Part shown: one piece after another, positions 15,210-23,523 of the stretch
How positions within the stretch are numbered: position 1 is the stretch's first letter
How the letters are laid out: each line of letters begins with the position of its first letter
The notes under the pieces: model-generated
The model's database searches: none
Told to the model about the DNA's origin: nothing
What the model saw: the letters and a program-made list of their open reading frames with translations, nothing else
NCBI GenBank assembly: GCA_016292745.1
Contig: JAEDFO010000032.1
Coordinates: forward strand, 1 to 26,483
Origin: Muribaculaceae bacterium
Lineage (GTDB): Bacteria; Bacteroidota; Bacteroidia; Bacteroidales; Muribaculaceae
Reading direction: 5' to 3'
DNA length: 26,483 bases
Program-made: the position numbers and the translations under genes

Positions 15210-16610
15210 CTATTTCTTGGCCAGATATTTCTCTTCACGGTAAGTCATACCTATAAACACCACCGCAAGAACGCAGGCTGCAAGCAGCATCATGAAGGTA
15301 GCATCCATGCTTATCTCCGACACGTATCCCAAAAGCGAATTGGCAAGGATAGCTGTACCGAAGAAGTAACCGAAAAAGCCTGTTAGGCCGGCTGCTGTTC
15401 CGGCAGCGTTCTTCGGGGCAAGGTCAAGAGCCTGAACACCGATAAGCATCACGGGGCCGTAGATGAAGAAGCCTATGCCCACGAGGCTCACGAGGTTAAG
15501 GGTGATGTTATCGCCCGACTTCCAGTAGATTACAATGAACAATGCCACAAGGGCCATGAAGATGATAGTAGGCAACGCACGCATTCCCTTAAACACCTTG
15601 TCGCTTATCCATCCGCAGATAATGGTGCCTGGGATGGCGGCGTATTCAAAGGCAAAGTATGCCCAACCGGCCGATTTCAGGTCGATGCCTTTGTCGGTGA
15701 GTATGGTAGGCGCCCAGTCGAGCACTCCATAGCGCACCATATACACGAATGCATTGGCTATTGCCACAAACCATAGCATCTTGTTGCTGAACACATACCG
15801 GAAGAGTATTTCACGGGTGGAGAGCACTGTTTCGCTCTTCTCGCTGTAGTTCTTGGGATAATCATTGCGCCACTTCTCTATAGACGGCAGGCCGCAACTC
15901 TGTGGATTGTCGCGCAACAGGCAATATGCCACAAGCGCCAGAAGCATTGCCACTGCTGCCGGGAAAATGAATGTCCCGGCGAGGAAGTAGAGCTCGGTGT
16001 GCGTGCCGTAGAACCAGTTGCCGAACCACAGGGCTCCGTAGGTGGCCATGGGACCGACGAGGCCACCGCCCACATTGTGGGCGCAGTTCCAGAAACTCAT
16101 CCATGTGCCACGCTCGCCCTGCGAGAACCAGTGAGTCATGATTCGGCCACATGGAGGCCATCCCATGCCGTTAAACCACCCCACAAGGAAGTTGAGCACT
16201 CCCATCAGCACGATGGCAAGGGTCTTGTTGTCGGGACAATGGGCTATGTCGAGTGCAGCGATGGGCACTATCATGAACAGCATCGACAGTGCCGAGAACA
16301 CGAGGCCCAAAGGCAGAAAACGGCGGGCATTGCTGCGATCGGATACTGTGGCCATGAAGAACTTGGCAAATGCATATGCCACTGCGTTCATAGCCAGAAC
16401 TGTGCCAAGGTCGCCCTTGGTGATAGCGCCACCAGTGAGCTCAGTTATCGACGGAATGGCCATCGACAGATTCTTGCGCACTATATAAAAGGCTGAATAG
16501 CCTATGAAAGCACCGAAAAACACTTGCCAGCGCAACACACGATAGCGGCGGTCGGCTTCAGGACCCGTAATCTCAGGCTTGGCGGCTGGCGGTGTCAGAA
16601 ACGATTTCAT
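15210..16610 (-). CDS. glpT: Glycerol-3-phosphate:phosphate antiporter GlpT
   Basis: A 466-residue major facilitator transporter closely resembling E. coli GlpT, which exchanges external glycerol-3-phosphate for internal phosphate across the inner membrane. The substrate-site residues are kept: arginine in YIVRKN (R45), histidine in WNCAHNVGGG (H178), and arginine in YMVRYGVLDW (R293). GWFNGMGWPPCGR, RDNPQSCGLP and the DYPKNYSEK loop are also GlpT-like. Twelve helices are expected. Its ATG overlaps the glpC stop by 4 nt, making it the last gene of the operon before the terminator. Confidence 0.95.
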   Translation of the reverse strand: MKSFLTPPAAKPEITGPEADRRYRVLRWQVFFGAFIGYSAFYIVRKNLSMAIPSITELTGGAITKGDLGTVLAMNAVAYAFAKFFMATVSDRSNARRFLPLGLVFSALSMLFMIVPIAALDIAHCPDNKTLAIVLMGVLNFLVGWFNGMGWPPCGRIMTHWFSQGERGTWMSFWNCAHNVGGGLVGPMATYGALWFGNWFYGTHTELYFLAGTFIFPAAVAMLLALVAYCLLRDNPQSCGLPSIEKWRNDYPKNYSEKSETVLSTREILFRYVFSNKMLWFVAIANAFVYMVRYGVLDWAPTILTDKGIDLKSAGWAYFAFEYAAIPGTIICGWISDKVFKGMRALPTIIFMALVALFIVIYWKSGDNITLNLVSLVGIGFFIYGPVMLIGVQALDLAPKNAAGTAAGLTGFFGYFFGTAILANSLLGYVSEISMDATFMMLLAACVLAVVFIGMTYREEKYLAKK

Positions 16611-17869
16611 ATCTTCACATGGTTAAGTTTCCGTGTTGCCTCTACATCGAGCGCTTCAGCGATGACGGAAATGGGATTAAACACTTTCTTCGATGTCGAC
16701 ATCTCAATCTGCCATTTGCATGTCTCGCAATCGGTGGCCACAAAGTCAGCCCCGGAAGCTTCAATGGCGGCAAACAGGTCGTGACCGATGGTTTGCGACA
16801 CCTGATAGTTCTCGCGCTTGAAGCCATATGTGCCGGCAATGCCGCAGCAGTTCGAGGGGAGCATCTGCAACTCCACACCGGGTATCATCTGCATCAATGA
16901 AGTAGAATACACACTCCAGCCCAGTTTCTCCATATGGCATGGAGTGTGATAGGCTATGCGGCGGGTGTAATCGTCGCGGAAAGCAAGGCGAACCTCACCG
17001 TTGTCGATGAGTCGGTAAATGAAACGGGTGGCTGTCTCGATGTTCTGACGTACATCACTGTTATCGATGCCAAGAAGATGGGGATACTCGTCGCGCATGG
17101 TGAGTGTACAGGTCGACGAGGTGGTAATCACCTTGTATTGCTTAAGCGAGGCTGTGGCGCGGCGCATAGCATCAAGGTTCTTGCGGGCATGGCGGCGGGC
17201 CTGGTCGTAAAGGCCGTTGGCAATCAACGCCACACCGCAGCACTTCTCGTCGTCGAGCAGTTCAACACCGTAGCCCACGGCATTGAGTATCTTCACCAGG
17301 TCCTTTCCCAGCTGCGGATAGTTATAGTTGACATAGCATCCATGGAAATAGGCCACACGCTTTGCATATTTCAACTGGCTCTCAGCGGTAAGTTCCTTGC
17401 GATACCACTTTTCAAATGTGGTCGACGTATATTTTGGAAACGCACGACGATGGTCGATGGCAAGAGCTCCGTCGAGCAGCAGCTTCACCGGCTTCAGTCC
17501 CAAAGTAGCATTCACCAGCGGGGCCATCTTGGTGGCTACCTCACCGGCAAAATCGGTGTCGGCAAGCATACGGTCGCGCACCGACGGTTTCTCGTGGTTA
17601 TACTTCAGACGCGCCGACTGGATGATGTCGCCAATGCGAACACCCGACGGACATGCCACCTCACACCGCTTGCAGTTGAGGCAATACTTCAATGAGGGGT
17701 CGAAATAGTCAGCGGCCTTGAGTCTGAAACGCTCGCCATCTGGTCCGGCCTGCTTTGGGCCCGGATACTTCGGGTTGGCAGGTATCACCGGACAATAAAC
17801 AGTGCACACCGTACACTTGATACACTGTTCAAAGTTGTTCTCACTTATGTTGTTCTCTTGAAGATTCAT
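16607..17869 (-). CDS. glpC: Anaerobic glycerol-3-phosphate dehydrogenase subunit C
   Basis: A 420-residue iron-sulfur subunit of the anaerobic glycerol-3-phosphate dehydrogenase. Two 4Fe-4S motifs are at residues 16-26 (C16, C19, C22, C26, then Pro) and 63-73 (C63, C66, C69, C73, then Pro). Two CCG domains follow, with EKCCG near 210 and SNCCG near 340. GlpC links the GlpAB catalytic dimer to the membrane and passes electrons to menaquinone. The gene overlaps glpB and glpT by 4 nt each (ATGA), giving the standard glpABC order. Confidence 0.96.
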   Translation of the reverse strand: MNLQENNISENNFEQCIKCTVCTVYCPVIPANPKYPGPKQAGPDGERFRLKAADYFDPSLKYCLNCKRCEVACPSGVRIGDIIQSARLKYNHEKPSVRDRMLADTDFAGEVATKMAPLVNATLGLKPVKLLLDGALAIDHRRAFPKYTSTTFEKWYRKELTAESQLKYAKRVAYFHGCYVNYNYPQLGKDLVKILNAVGYGVELLDDEKCCGVALIANGLYDQARRHARKNLDAMRRATASLKQYKVITTSSTCTLTMRDEYPHLLGIDNSDVRQNIETATRFIYRLIDNGEVRLAFRDDYTRRIAYHTPCHMEKLGWSVYSTSLMQMIPGVELQMLPSNCCGIAGTYGFKRENYQVSQTIGHDLFAAIEASGADFVATDCETCKWQIEMSTSKKVFNPISVIAEALDVEATRKLNHVKI

Positions 17870-19125
17870 CGCTTGGCTGTATTTGTCAATATTGAATTAG
17901 CTACGTGCATGGCAGTGATGATGGCTACACCACTTCCCGACCCCTCCTCGAGCGGATTATGCCCGTCGAGTACCGAACCTATGGCATACATGTTGTCGAA
18001 CGGACGGCCGCCTTTCAGCATCCTGAAATCGGCATCGGTGGCTACTCCGAAATCCATGTACGGCTGACGGTTCATCACACAGCGGTCGAACCATCGGTCG
18101 CGGTTTGTATCATAGTTCACATCGGCTCCGAATATCGGCTCCACCACTTCATTGCTCCGTGCCACTATGCCATTACTGAAGAAACTTCCAGTAGCCACAA
18201 CATAATTATCGGCATGGAACAGGATGTCGGAATGATTCACCGTGGCTATGCCTGTCACCCGATTGCCCTCCAGTGTGGCGCCATTCACTGTGTCGCCGGC
18301 ATAGAATCGCCCGCCCAGCTTCACAAAATGCGCCTGTAGACGTCGCTGAACCCGTATGCCCGATATCGACGGCGGAACCGGCGATACAAACATCAAGTTG
18401 TTGCGGCAATGACTGCGCAGATACTCTACCGGCAACGTGTCGGACAATCCGAAAGTGGCCGGAAGCACCACGGTCTCTCCTTCCGAAGCCTTGCTGTTGA
18501 CCAGTTCCACCAATTTGTCGAGCTGGCGCTGCGACTGAAACACCTTCGCTATGTTGGCCGAACGCATCTCGGTGGGATTGATGCGGAGTTTCTCAACTGC
18601 CGACATGCTCAGCACCTCCATTCGGCACTTGCCGCCTCGCTGCTCAAGACAATCGGCTATAAACTTGGGATAAAAATCGAGAAATCCCGCAAAATTCACT
18701 ATCAGATACCTCGAACCGGCTATGGCCGCCTCATCGGCAAGCGGAGTATACTCGTCAAGCATCATCCACGATTTACGCACTATGCCCAACGGTGTTATGC
18801 GGCTGCTGTTGCGCTCGACATCACCGTTAAGAACTATGCCCATCTGTGCAAACCACTGCGGTAACGCACGTGCATATGCCTCAACTCCGTCAGCGCCAAC
18901 CTTACTGTAGGGATGCTCGGCCGGAAGGCTCTTCAATGCATCGAAAGGCCGCTCAACCTCAGTTCCGTCGGCCGTGACTCCTAATAAATCGAATGCCCCC
19001 GACGAAAAATGCAACGCACTCTGTCCTGCCGATATAATGGCACAGCTTCTGCCTGCCTCTTGCAGCTTGATGCCGCACACAAGGCCCGACAGGCCTCCTC
19101 CTATTATAATGGTGTCGTATCTCAT
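17866..19125 (-). CDS. glpB: Anaerobic glycerol-3-phosphate dehydrogenase subunit B
   Basis: A 419-residue flavoprotein subunit of the GlpABC complex. The N-terminal FAD-binding fold reads TIIIGGGLSGLVCGIKL (residues 5-21), and FSSGAFDLLG follows near residue 41 as in E. coli GlpB. The C-terminal GSGSGVAIITAMHVANSI segment is also typical. It works with GlpA to oxidise glycerol-3-phosphate to dihydroxyacetone phosphate under anaerobic conditions. Four-nucleotide overlaps with glpA and glpC couple its translation to theirs. Confidence 0.95.
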   Translation of the reverse strand: MRYDTIIIGGGLSGLVCGIKLQEAGRSCAIISAGQSALHFSSGAFDLLGVTADGTEVERPFDALKSLPAEHPYSKVGADGVEAYARALPQWFAQMGIVLNGDVERNSSRITPLGIVRKSWMMLDEYTPLADEAAIAGSRYLIVNFAGFLDFYPKFIADCLEQRGGKCRMEVLSMSAVEKLRINPTEMRSANIAKVFQSQRQLDKLVELVNSKASEGETVVLPATFGLSDTLPVEYLRSHCRNNLMFVSPVPPSISGIRVQRRLQAHFVKLGGRFYAGDTVNGATLEGNRVTGIATVNHSDILFHADNYVVATGSFFSNGIVARSNEVVEPIFGADVNYDTNRDRWFDRCVMNRQPYMDFGVATDADFRMLKGGRPFDNMYAIGSVLDGHNPLEEGSGSGVAIITAMHVANSILTNTAKR

Positions 19126-20786
19126 TTCTTTGCAATTTTATCGGTTGGTTTAATTGTGTTAAGGCCACACACACTGCCGTAAATCCACGATGCAAGCTGT
19201 GCCCCGCGGAGCGAATCGCCCCACGCTACAGGATAGATGCCTTTCCATCGCTCGTTAAGGAAGTTCACCAGTTCGGCCTTGGCCTTCTCTGAGCATCCGT
19301 GCGCACGACTGAGCAATCCCGCTGCACGACACGAACAAAGCTCGCCTTGGCATGTACCCATACCCACTCGGGTGCGGCGGCGTAGTGCCGTGAGTGTGTC
19401 GGCCGACAACTCCTTGAACGCATACTCCACCTCGCCCACAGTAACATTCTCGCACTCGCACACCAGGCTATGGTCGTAGCAATTGGTGCGCGCTATCCGT
19501 TTGGCAAGCTCACCATGGCGGTCGACCTCGGCTCGCTGGATGTTGGCAGGTGTAGTGCTTTCAACCACCGGAGTCTCGGCAGCCTCCTCGCTTTGTCCGG
19601 CAATTGTCGAGCCGGGAAGCGGACGCAATGCCGTGGTGCACGGAACCTCAACGCCCAATTTGCGGCAAGCAAGGTCGGTGGCCCATTCAGCCATCAGACG
19701 GTACGTCATCAGCTTGCCACCGGTTATGGTGATGAATCCCTCAAGCCCATCGCGCACAGCATGGTCAAGCAGCACAATGCCACGGCTGATGTTGCGCCCC
19801 GATGGGTCGTTGTCGGCAGCCACCAACGGCCTGACACCTGAATAGGCTCGTAGAATGCGGGTCGATGCCAGCGACGGCGCCAGCTTCTCACCTTCACGCA
19901 GCAATGTGGCCACCTCGTCGGCCGTAACGTTCATATTGTCGATTTCTTCATAAGGCACTCGGCTCGATGTGGTGCCTATCACACAAATCATGTCGCCCGG
20001 CACCAGGATATCGGCATCAGCCGGCTTGCGGCAACGGTTTATAACCACATTGTTCACCCTATGGCCAAACACCAACAGAGCGCCCTTTGCCGGAAACATG
20101 TTCACCGCAACTCCGGCCATCTGAGCAATCTTGTGTCCCCAGATGCCGCCGGCATTAATCACCAGTTTTGAATAATACGAGCGCCGCTCTCCGTTCTTGT
20201 GGTTAAGTGTCTTCACCCCTACGACGCGGTTCTGCGACATTTCAAAGCCTACCACCTCGTGGAAGGTGAGTGCTGTGGCTCCATGCGCTGTGGCATCGAG
20301 GATGTTTGCTGTAGTGAGACGGAAAGGGTCAATCGAACCATCGGGGACAACCACTGCGCCAACTATCGACTTGTTTACCGAAGGCTCCATGCGGATTGCA
20401 TCTTTTGGATTGATAGGGTAAGCGTGAATGCCCACATTGTTGCATGCATCGATAAACTTTGCCTGATACGAGATATCATCCTCAGGAAGAGTTACGAACA
20501 GGCCCGATGTGTCTTCCACGCAGTGGTTGGCGATGTTCTTTAGAATCATGTTCTCTTTAATACATTCAGCCGCCGATTCTCCGTCGGTCATGGCATAGCG
20601 GGCTCCGCTATGAAGCAGTCCATGGTTCCGGCCTGTGGCTCCCGCAGTGAAATCGAAGCGCTCCAGCAGCAGTACACTAAGCCCACGCAATGCGCAGTCG
20701 CGGGCTGTTCCCGCTCCCGTGGCTCCTCCGCCGATGATTATCACATCGTATTCACGCTGTGCAGATGCATTGTTGTCGGTTTTCAT
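19122..20786 (-). CDS. glpA: Anaerobic glycerol-3-phosphate dehydrogenase subunit A
   Basis: The 554-residue catalytic subunit. The FAD fold begins VIIIGGGATGAG (15-26), and RNHGLLHSGARYA (53-65) is the conserved glycerol-3-phosphate dehydrogenase block. A C-terminal BFD-like [2Fe-2S] domain carries C443, C445, C479 and C484 (the C-x-C and C-x4-C pattern), which separates GlpA from the aerobic enzyme GlpD. It oxidises glycerol-3-phosphate to dihydroxyacetone phosphate with electrons passing to GlpC. It lies 19 nt after the HAD phosphatase gene and overlaps glpB by 4 nt. Confidence 0.96.
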   Translation of the reverse strand: MKTDNNASAQREYDVIIIGGGATGAGTARDCALRGLSVLLLERFDFTAGATGRNHGLLHSGARYAMTDGESAAECIKENMILKNIANHCVEDTSGLFVTLPEDDISYQAKFIDACNNVGIHAYPINPKDAIRMEPSVNKSIVGAVVVPDGSIDPFRLTTANILDATAHGATALTFHEVVGFEMSQNRVVGVKTLNHKNGERRSYYSKLVINAGGIWGHKIAQMAGVAVNMFPAKGALLVFGHRVNNVVINRCRKPADADILVPGDMICVIGTTSSRVPYEEIDNMNVTADEVATLLREGEKLAPSLASTRILRAYSGVRPLVAADNDPSGRNISRGIVLLDHAVRDGLEGFITITGGKLMTYRLMAEWATDLACRKLGVEVPCTTALRPLPGSTIAGQSEEAAETPVVESTTPANIQRAEVDRHGELAKRIARTNCYDHSLVCECENVTVGEVEYAFKELSADTLTALRRRTRVGMGTCQGELCSCRAAGLLSRAHGCSEKAKAELVNFLNERWKGIYPVAWGDSLRGAQLASWIYGSVCGLNTIKPTDKIAKK

Positions 20787-20805
20787 AAATCCTAAAGTTT
20801 TTTTG

Positions 20806-21678
20806 TTATTTGCTTTCTTGTCTCACTTGTTCCAATATATTGAGAAACACCGACAGGTCGTCAAGCACCATGTCGGGCTTCTTTTCGGTTGCATCCACCA
20901 CATCCATCTGAGTCTCGCCCGAAAGCACCAGAATGCTGAGCGCCCCGGCACGCTGGGCCATCAGGATATCGGTGTAGATGCGGTCGCCGGCCATCGCCAC
21001 CTCGTCGGCCTCAAGTCCATACTTCTCACATATGCAGTTCATCATACGCGGGTCGGGCTTTCCCACCACTATATCCGGGCGTCGGCCAGTGGCATGCTCC
21101 AGACAACAGCACACCGACCCACAGTCGACCAGTACAGTAGGTTTGTCGGTAGGACACACGCGGTCGGGGTTGGTGGCTACATAGTATTTGCCCTGGCTTA
21201 TCCACCAGGCTGCACGACACAGCCGCGAATAGGTAAGCGTGGTGTCGAACGCCACCAATACAGCATCAGGCTCGTCGTTGGGGTCATCGGCCACCGACAC
21301 AAATCCTGATGCCTCAAACTCGCCTATCATGCTCGGTGTGCCGACAATGAACAATCGCTTGCACTCAGGATGATGCAGCTTCAGAAAGTCGATGGTTGCT
21401 TGACTCGAGGTGTAGAACTCCTCGTCGCATGCCTTCACTCCCATCTTTGCCAGGTGAGCCACATAATCAGAGGCTCCCTTGGTGGGATTATTGGTCAAAA
21501 ACGAGTAGCCAATGCCCAGCTGCTTCATCCGTTCAAGAAAATGAACGGTAAACGGAAACAGCGTGGCTCCATTATATATGGTTCCGTCCATGTCGAGAGC
21601 AATGTGCTTCAATCGGCGCAGACGATTAATGACGTCATCGCTATAAGCAATTCCAAGATGTTGATCGCAGATTTTCAT
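20806..21678 (-). CDS. NagD-like HAD-IIA phosphatase in glp operon
   Basis: A 290-residue HAD-superfamily hydrolase of subclass IIA (NagD/PGP-like). The nucleophile motif is LDMDGTIYNG (D29, D31), motif II is LTNNPTKG (61-68), motif III is GKPDP with K207, and the metal-binding motif IV is GDRIYTD (231-237). The start at 21678 leaves a 4-nt gap after the transporter stop. A longer in-frame extension upstream would lie wholly inside the transporter gene and looks non-coding. Relatives dephosphorylate phosphoglycolate, glycerol-3-phosphate or sugar phosphates. Its place between two glycerol-phosphate genes favours a glycerol-3-phosphate or related phosphatase, by inference. Confidence 0.88.
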   Translation of the reverse strand: MKICDQHLGIAYSDDVINRLRRLKHIALDMDGTIYNGATLFPFTVHFLERMKQLGIGYSFLTNNPTKGASDYVAHLAKMGVKACDEEFYTSSQATIDFLKLHHPECKRLFIVGTPSMIGEFEASGFVSVADDPNDEPDAVLVAFDTTLTYSRLCRAAWWISQGKYYVATNPDRVCPTDKPTVLVDCGSVCCCLEHATGRRPDIVVGKPDPRMMNCICEKYGLEADEVAMAGDRIYTDILMAQRAGALSILVLSGETQMDVVDATEKKPDMVLDDLSVFLNILEQVRQESK

Positions 21679-21682
21679 GATA

Positions 21683-23179
21683 TTAATCGAGGTTATTGTG
21701 TTCTGTATTGTTGTCATAGCCATCGCGACGGGCATTCCACATGAGCATGAACACCAGCCCGCCAACTATCGCTATGCCTATCATCATAAGGAATACCCAG
21801 TCCCATCCTTGGCCTGGATTAACCGAATTGATATAGTCGACCAAAGCTCCAACGCCAAGACCCGACACAAACACACTGGCATAGCCGAATATGCCGGTCA
21901 GTCCGTTGGCTGTTGCGGCCGCCTTCTTGGTGGCTTGATTGGCTGCCGCAATACCTATCAGAGCCTGCGGCCCATAGATGAAGAAGCCGGCCATGGCAAG
22001 CACCACGATAAGCACCGGCAACGATGCCGTGGCGGGAAGCATCCAGAAGATACCCATAAACAGGGCCGCGCCTGCCATACATAGCACACAGGTACGATGG
22101 GCTCGACCTCCAAAGTATTTGTCGGTTGCCCAGCCTGCTACGAGCATGCCTATGATGCCGAATATCTCAAATACAGCCACGGTCCAGCCTGCATTGGCAA
22201 GTGACAGGCCTCGTGCCTCCTTCAGGAACGTCGGGCCCCAATCGAGAACCGAGAACCGGACGATATACACAAAGAAATTGGCCACTCCAAGTATCCATAT
22301 AAGCGGATTGCAGAACACCTTGCGGCGAAGCAGCTGCTTATATTCGTCGGCACTGCCCTCGCTGGCTTCGGTAGAAACCTCTGTGCCAGGCAATTCGGAT
22401 AAACCTACCGACTTTGGAGTGTCGCGAAGTGTGATAAACAATCCTACAGCTCCGGCAAACGCTATCATTGCAGGAATCCAGAAGCACCATCTCCATGCCT
22501 CGTAGTGGGCTGCCGACGCCAGAATACTGGCCATCTGCTCGCTGTTCGATGTGTCAAGGCCTAAATTGGCCGCCACATTGGCTACCACCTCAGGATTTCC
22601 ACTCATATCTTGTCCCATGTGCCCCATGATATAGCCACACAGAATGGCAACTATAGATGCCCCAATGGAATGCGATGTATTCCACACCGACATCTTCGTC
22701 GCAAGTTCTTGCGGCGGTATCCAGTGGGTAAGCAATCGGGCACACGGAGGAAAACCACTACCTTGGAACATATTGTTGAGCACCAGGAACACTCCAAACA
22801 GAAGCACCAGAGTGTTTACAAACTGGGGGCCGTCGCTGCTGCCGGTTATCAAGGCACTTATATCGGCACCAAATCCAAACGCCACATTAGCCACAGCACA
22901 CAACAGCAAACCTATTGCCATATGATACCGGGCATTCATCCGGTCGGCAATAAAACCGTTCAAGAATCGCGACAAGCCATATATCAGGCCTATCACTGTC
23001 ATTATCACGCCAAAGCTGGTCTTCGAAATGCCATACTCTGCCGTCAGACCGGGAATGGCAAACGAAAAATTCTTTCGCACGAAATAAAACAGTGCATAGC
23101 CTATCATCGTGGCTATTATTGTTCTGGTCTGCCAATATTTGAACAGCTTGGCAGCTGATTGTTCTCCTTTTTGTGCCAT
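21683..23179 (-). CDS. OPA-family MFS transporter (GlpT/UhpT-like), first gene of glp operon
   Basis: A 498-residue major facilitator protein of the organophosphate:phosphate antiporter family. Matching features are FYFVRKNFSFAIPG (R35, K36), GSGFPPCARLLTHW, WNTSHSIGAS, and YIVRFSVLDWGPTFL in the second half. It differs from the operon's GlpT (15210-16610) in the WN..H segment. It also carries an insert of about 45 residues in the middle of the first half, after GYIMGHMGQ, rich in Asn, Ser and Ala. It is probably an importer of a second phosphorylated substrate, such as a glycerophosphodiester or sugar phosphate; a UhpC-like sensor is less likely. It starts the operon, about 75 nt after the predicted transcription start. 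Confidence 0.88.
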   Translation of the reverse strand: MAQKGEQSAAKLFKYWQTRTIIATMIGYALFYFVRKNFSFAIPGLTAEYGISKTSFGVIMTVIGLIYGLSRFLNGFIADRMNARYHMAIGLLLCAVANVAFGFGADISALITGSSDGPQFVNTLVLLFGVFLVLNNMFQGSGFPPCARLLTHWIPPQELATKMSVWNTSHSIGASIVAILCGYIMGHMGQDMSGNPEVVANVAANLGLDTSNSEQMASILASAAHYEAWRWCFWIPAMIAFAGAVGLFITLRDTPKSVGLSELPGTEVSTEASEGSADEYKQLLRRKVFCNPLIWILGVANFFVYIVRFSVLDWGPTFLKEARGLSLANAGWTVAVFEIFGIIGMLVAGWATDKYFGGRAHRTCVLCMAGAALFMGIFWMLPATASLPVLIVVLAMAGFFIYGPQALIGIAAANQATKKAAATANGLTGIFGYASVFVSGLGVGALVDYINSVNPGQGWDWVFLMMIGIAIVGGLVFMLMWNARRDGYDNNTEHNNLD

Positions 23180-23258
23180 GATATCGTGGTTTATAGTTTA
23201 TAGTTGGTCCGTTTAATTATTCGAATATAATTTATTTCGTAGTCTTACGCTTACGCCG

Positions 23259-23290
23259 CAAAGATAAATACATAAAAAACAATAAACAAA
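23259..23290 (-). promoter_or_regulatory. Bacteroidota-type promoter of the glp operon
   Basis: On the minus strand a TTTG -33 element (23290-23287) is separated by 20 nt from TATCTTTG (23266-23259). This fits the Bacteroidota primary sigma consensus TTTG - about 19-21 nt - TAnnTTTG. Transcription should begin near 23253, giving a leader of about 75 nt before the first transporter gene. Confidence 0.78.
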
Positions 23291-23493
23291 TAAAAAGGAA
23301 CAAAAAAGATAACTATTCGAAACTTTTTCGCTCATTTTCTCCATTTTTCACCTCTTTCCCAACAGTCGCACTCGAAATTAATCTATAAACCAAAGAAAAT
23401 CCAAAATCTAATCTTTAACAGCAAATAACTTCCGCCGGCACAGCCTACGGAAAATAATCGCACAAAACGACCAAAAAAAACGAACATTTCAAC

Positions 23494-23501
23494 TATATTT
23501 G
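23494..23501 (+). promoter_or_regulatory. -7 box for the hybrid regulator gene
   Basis: TATATTTG is an exact match to the TAnnTTTG consensus and ends 22 nt before the ATG, implying a leader of only about 15-18 nt. There is no clear TTTG -33 element at the expected distance, where the sequence is A-rich. Confidence 0.55.
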
Positions 23502-23523
23502 CATATATTAACCTAATAATGTA

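Larger units (their letters stand above)
23180..23523. other. 344-bp divergent intergenic region, glp operon / hybrid regulator
   Basis: An AT-rich region with no gene. It contains the glp promoter on the minus strand (23259-23290) and a -7 box for the regulator gene on the plus strand (23494-23501). Inside the predicted glp leader there is an inverted repeat AATTAT-N6-ATAATT (23215-23232). The 8-mer TATTCGAA occurs twice, at 23218-23225 and 23314-23321, on either side of the glp promoter. A tandem CTTACG pair sits at 23243-23254, near the expected glp transcription start. These repeats are candidate operator sites; none is demonstrated. Confidence 0.6.

Noticed and set aside
21679..21765. 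29-residue N-terminal extension of the HAD phosphatase
   Set aside because: It would overlap the transporter's 3' end by over 80 nt and reads as Cys/Met-rich out-of-frame sequence; the ATG at 21678 gives normal family length and a 4-nt gap.
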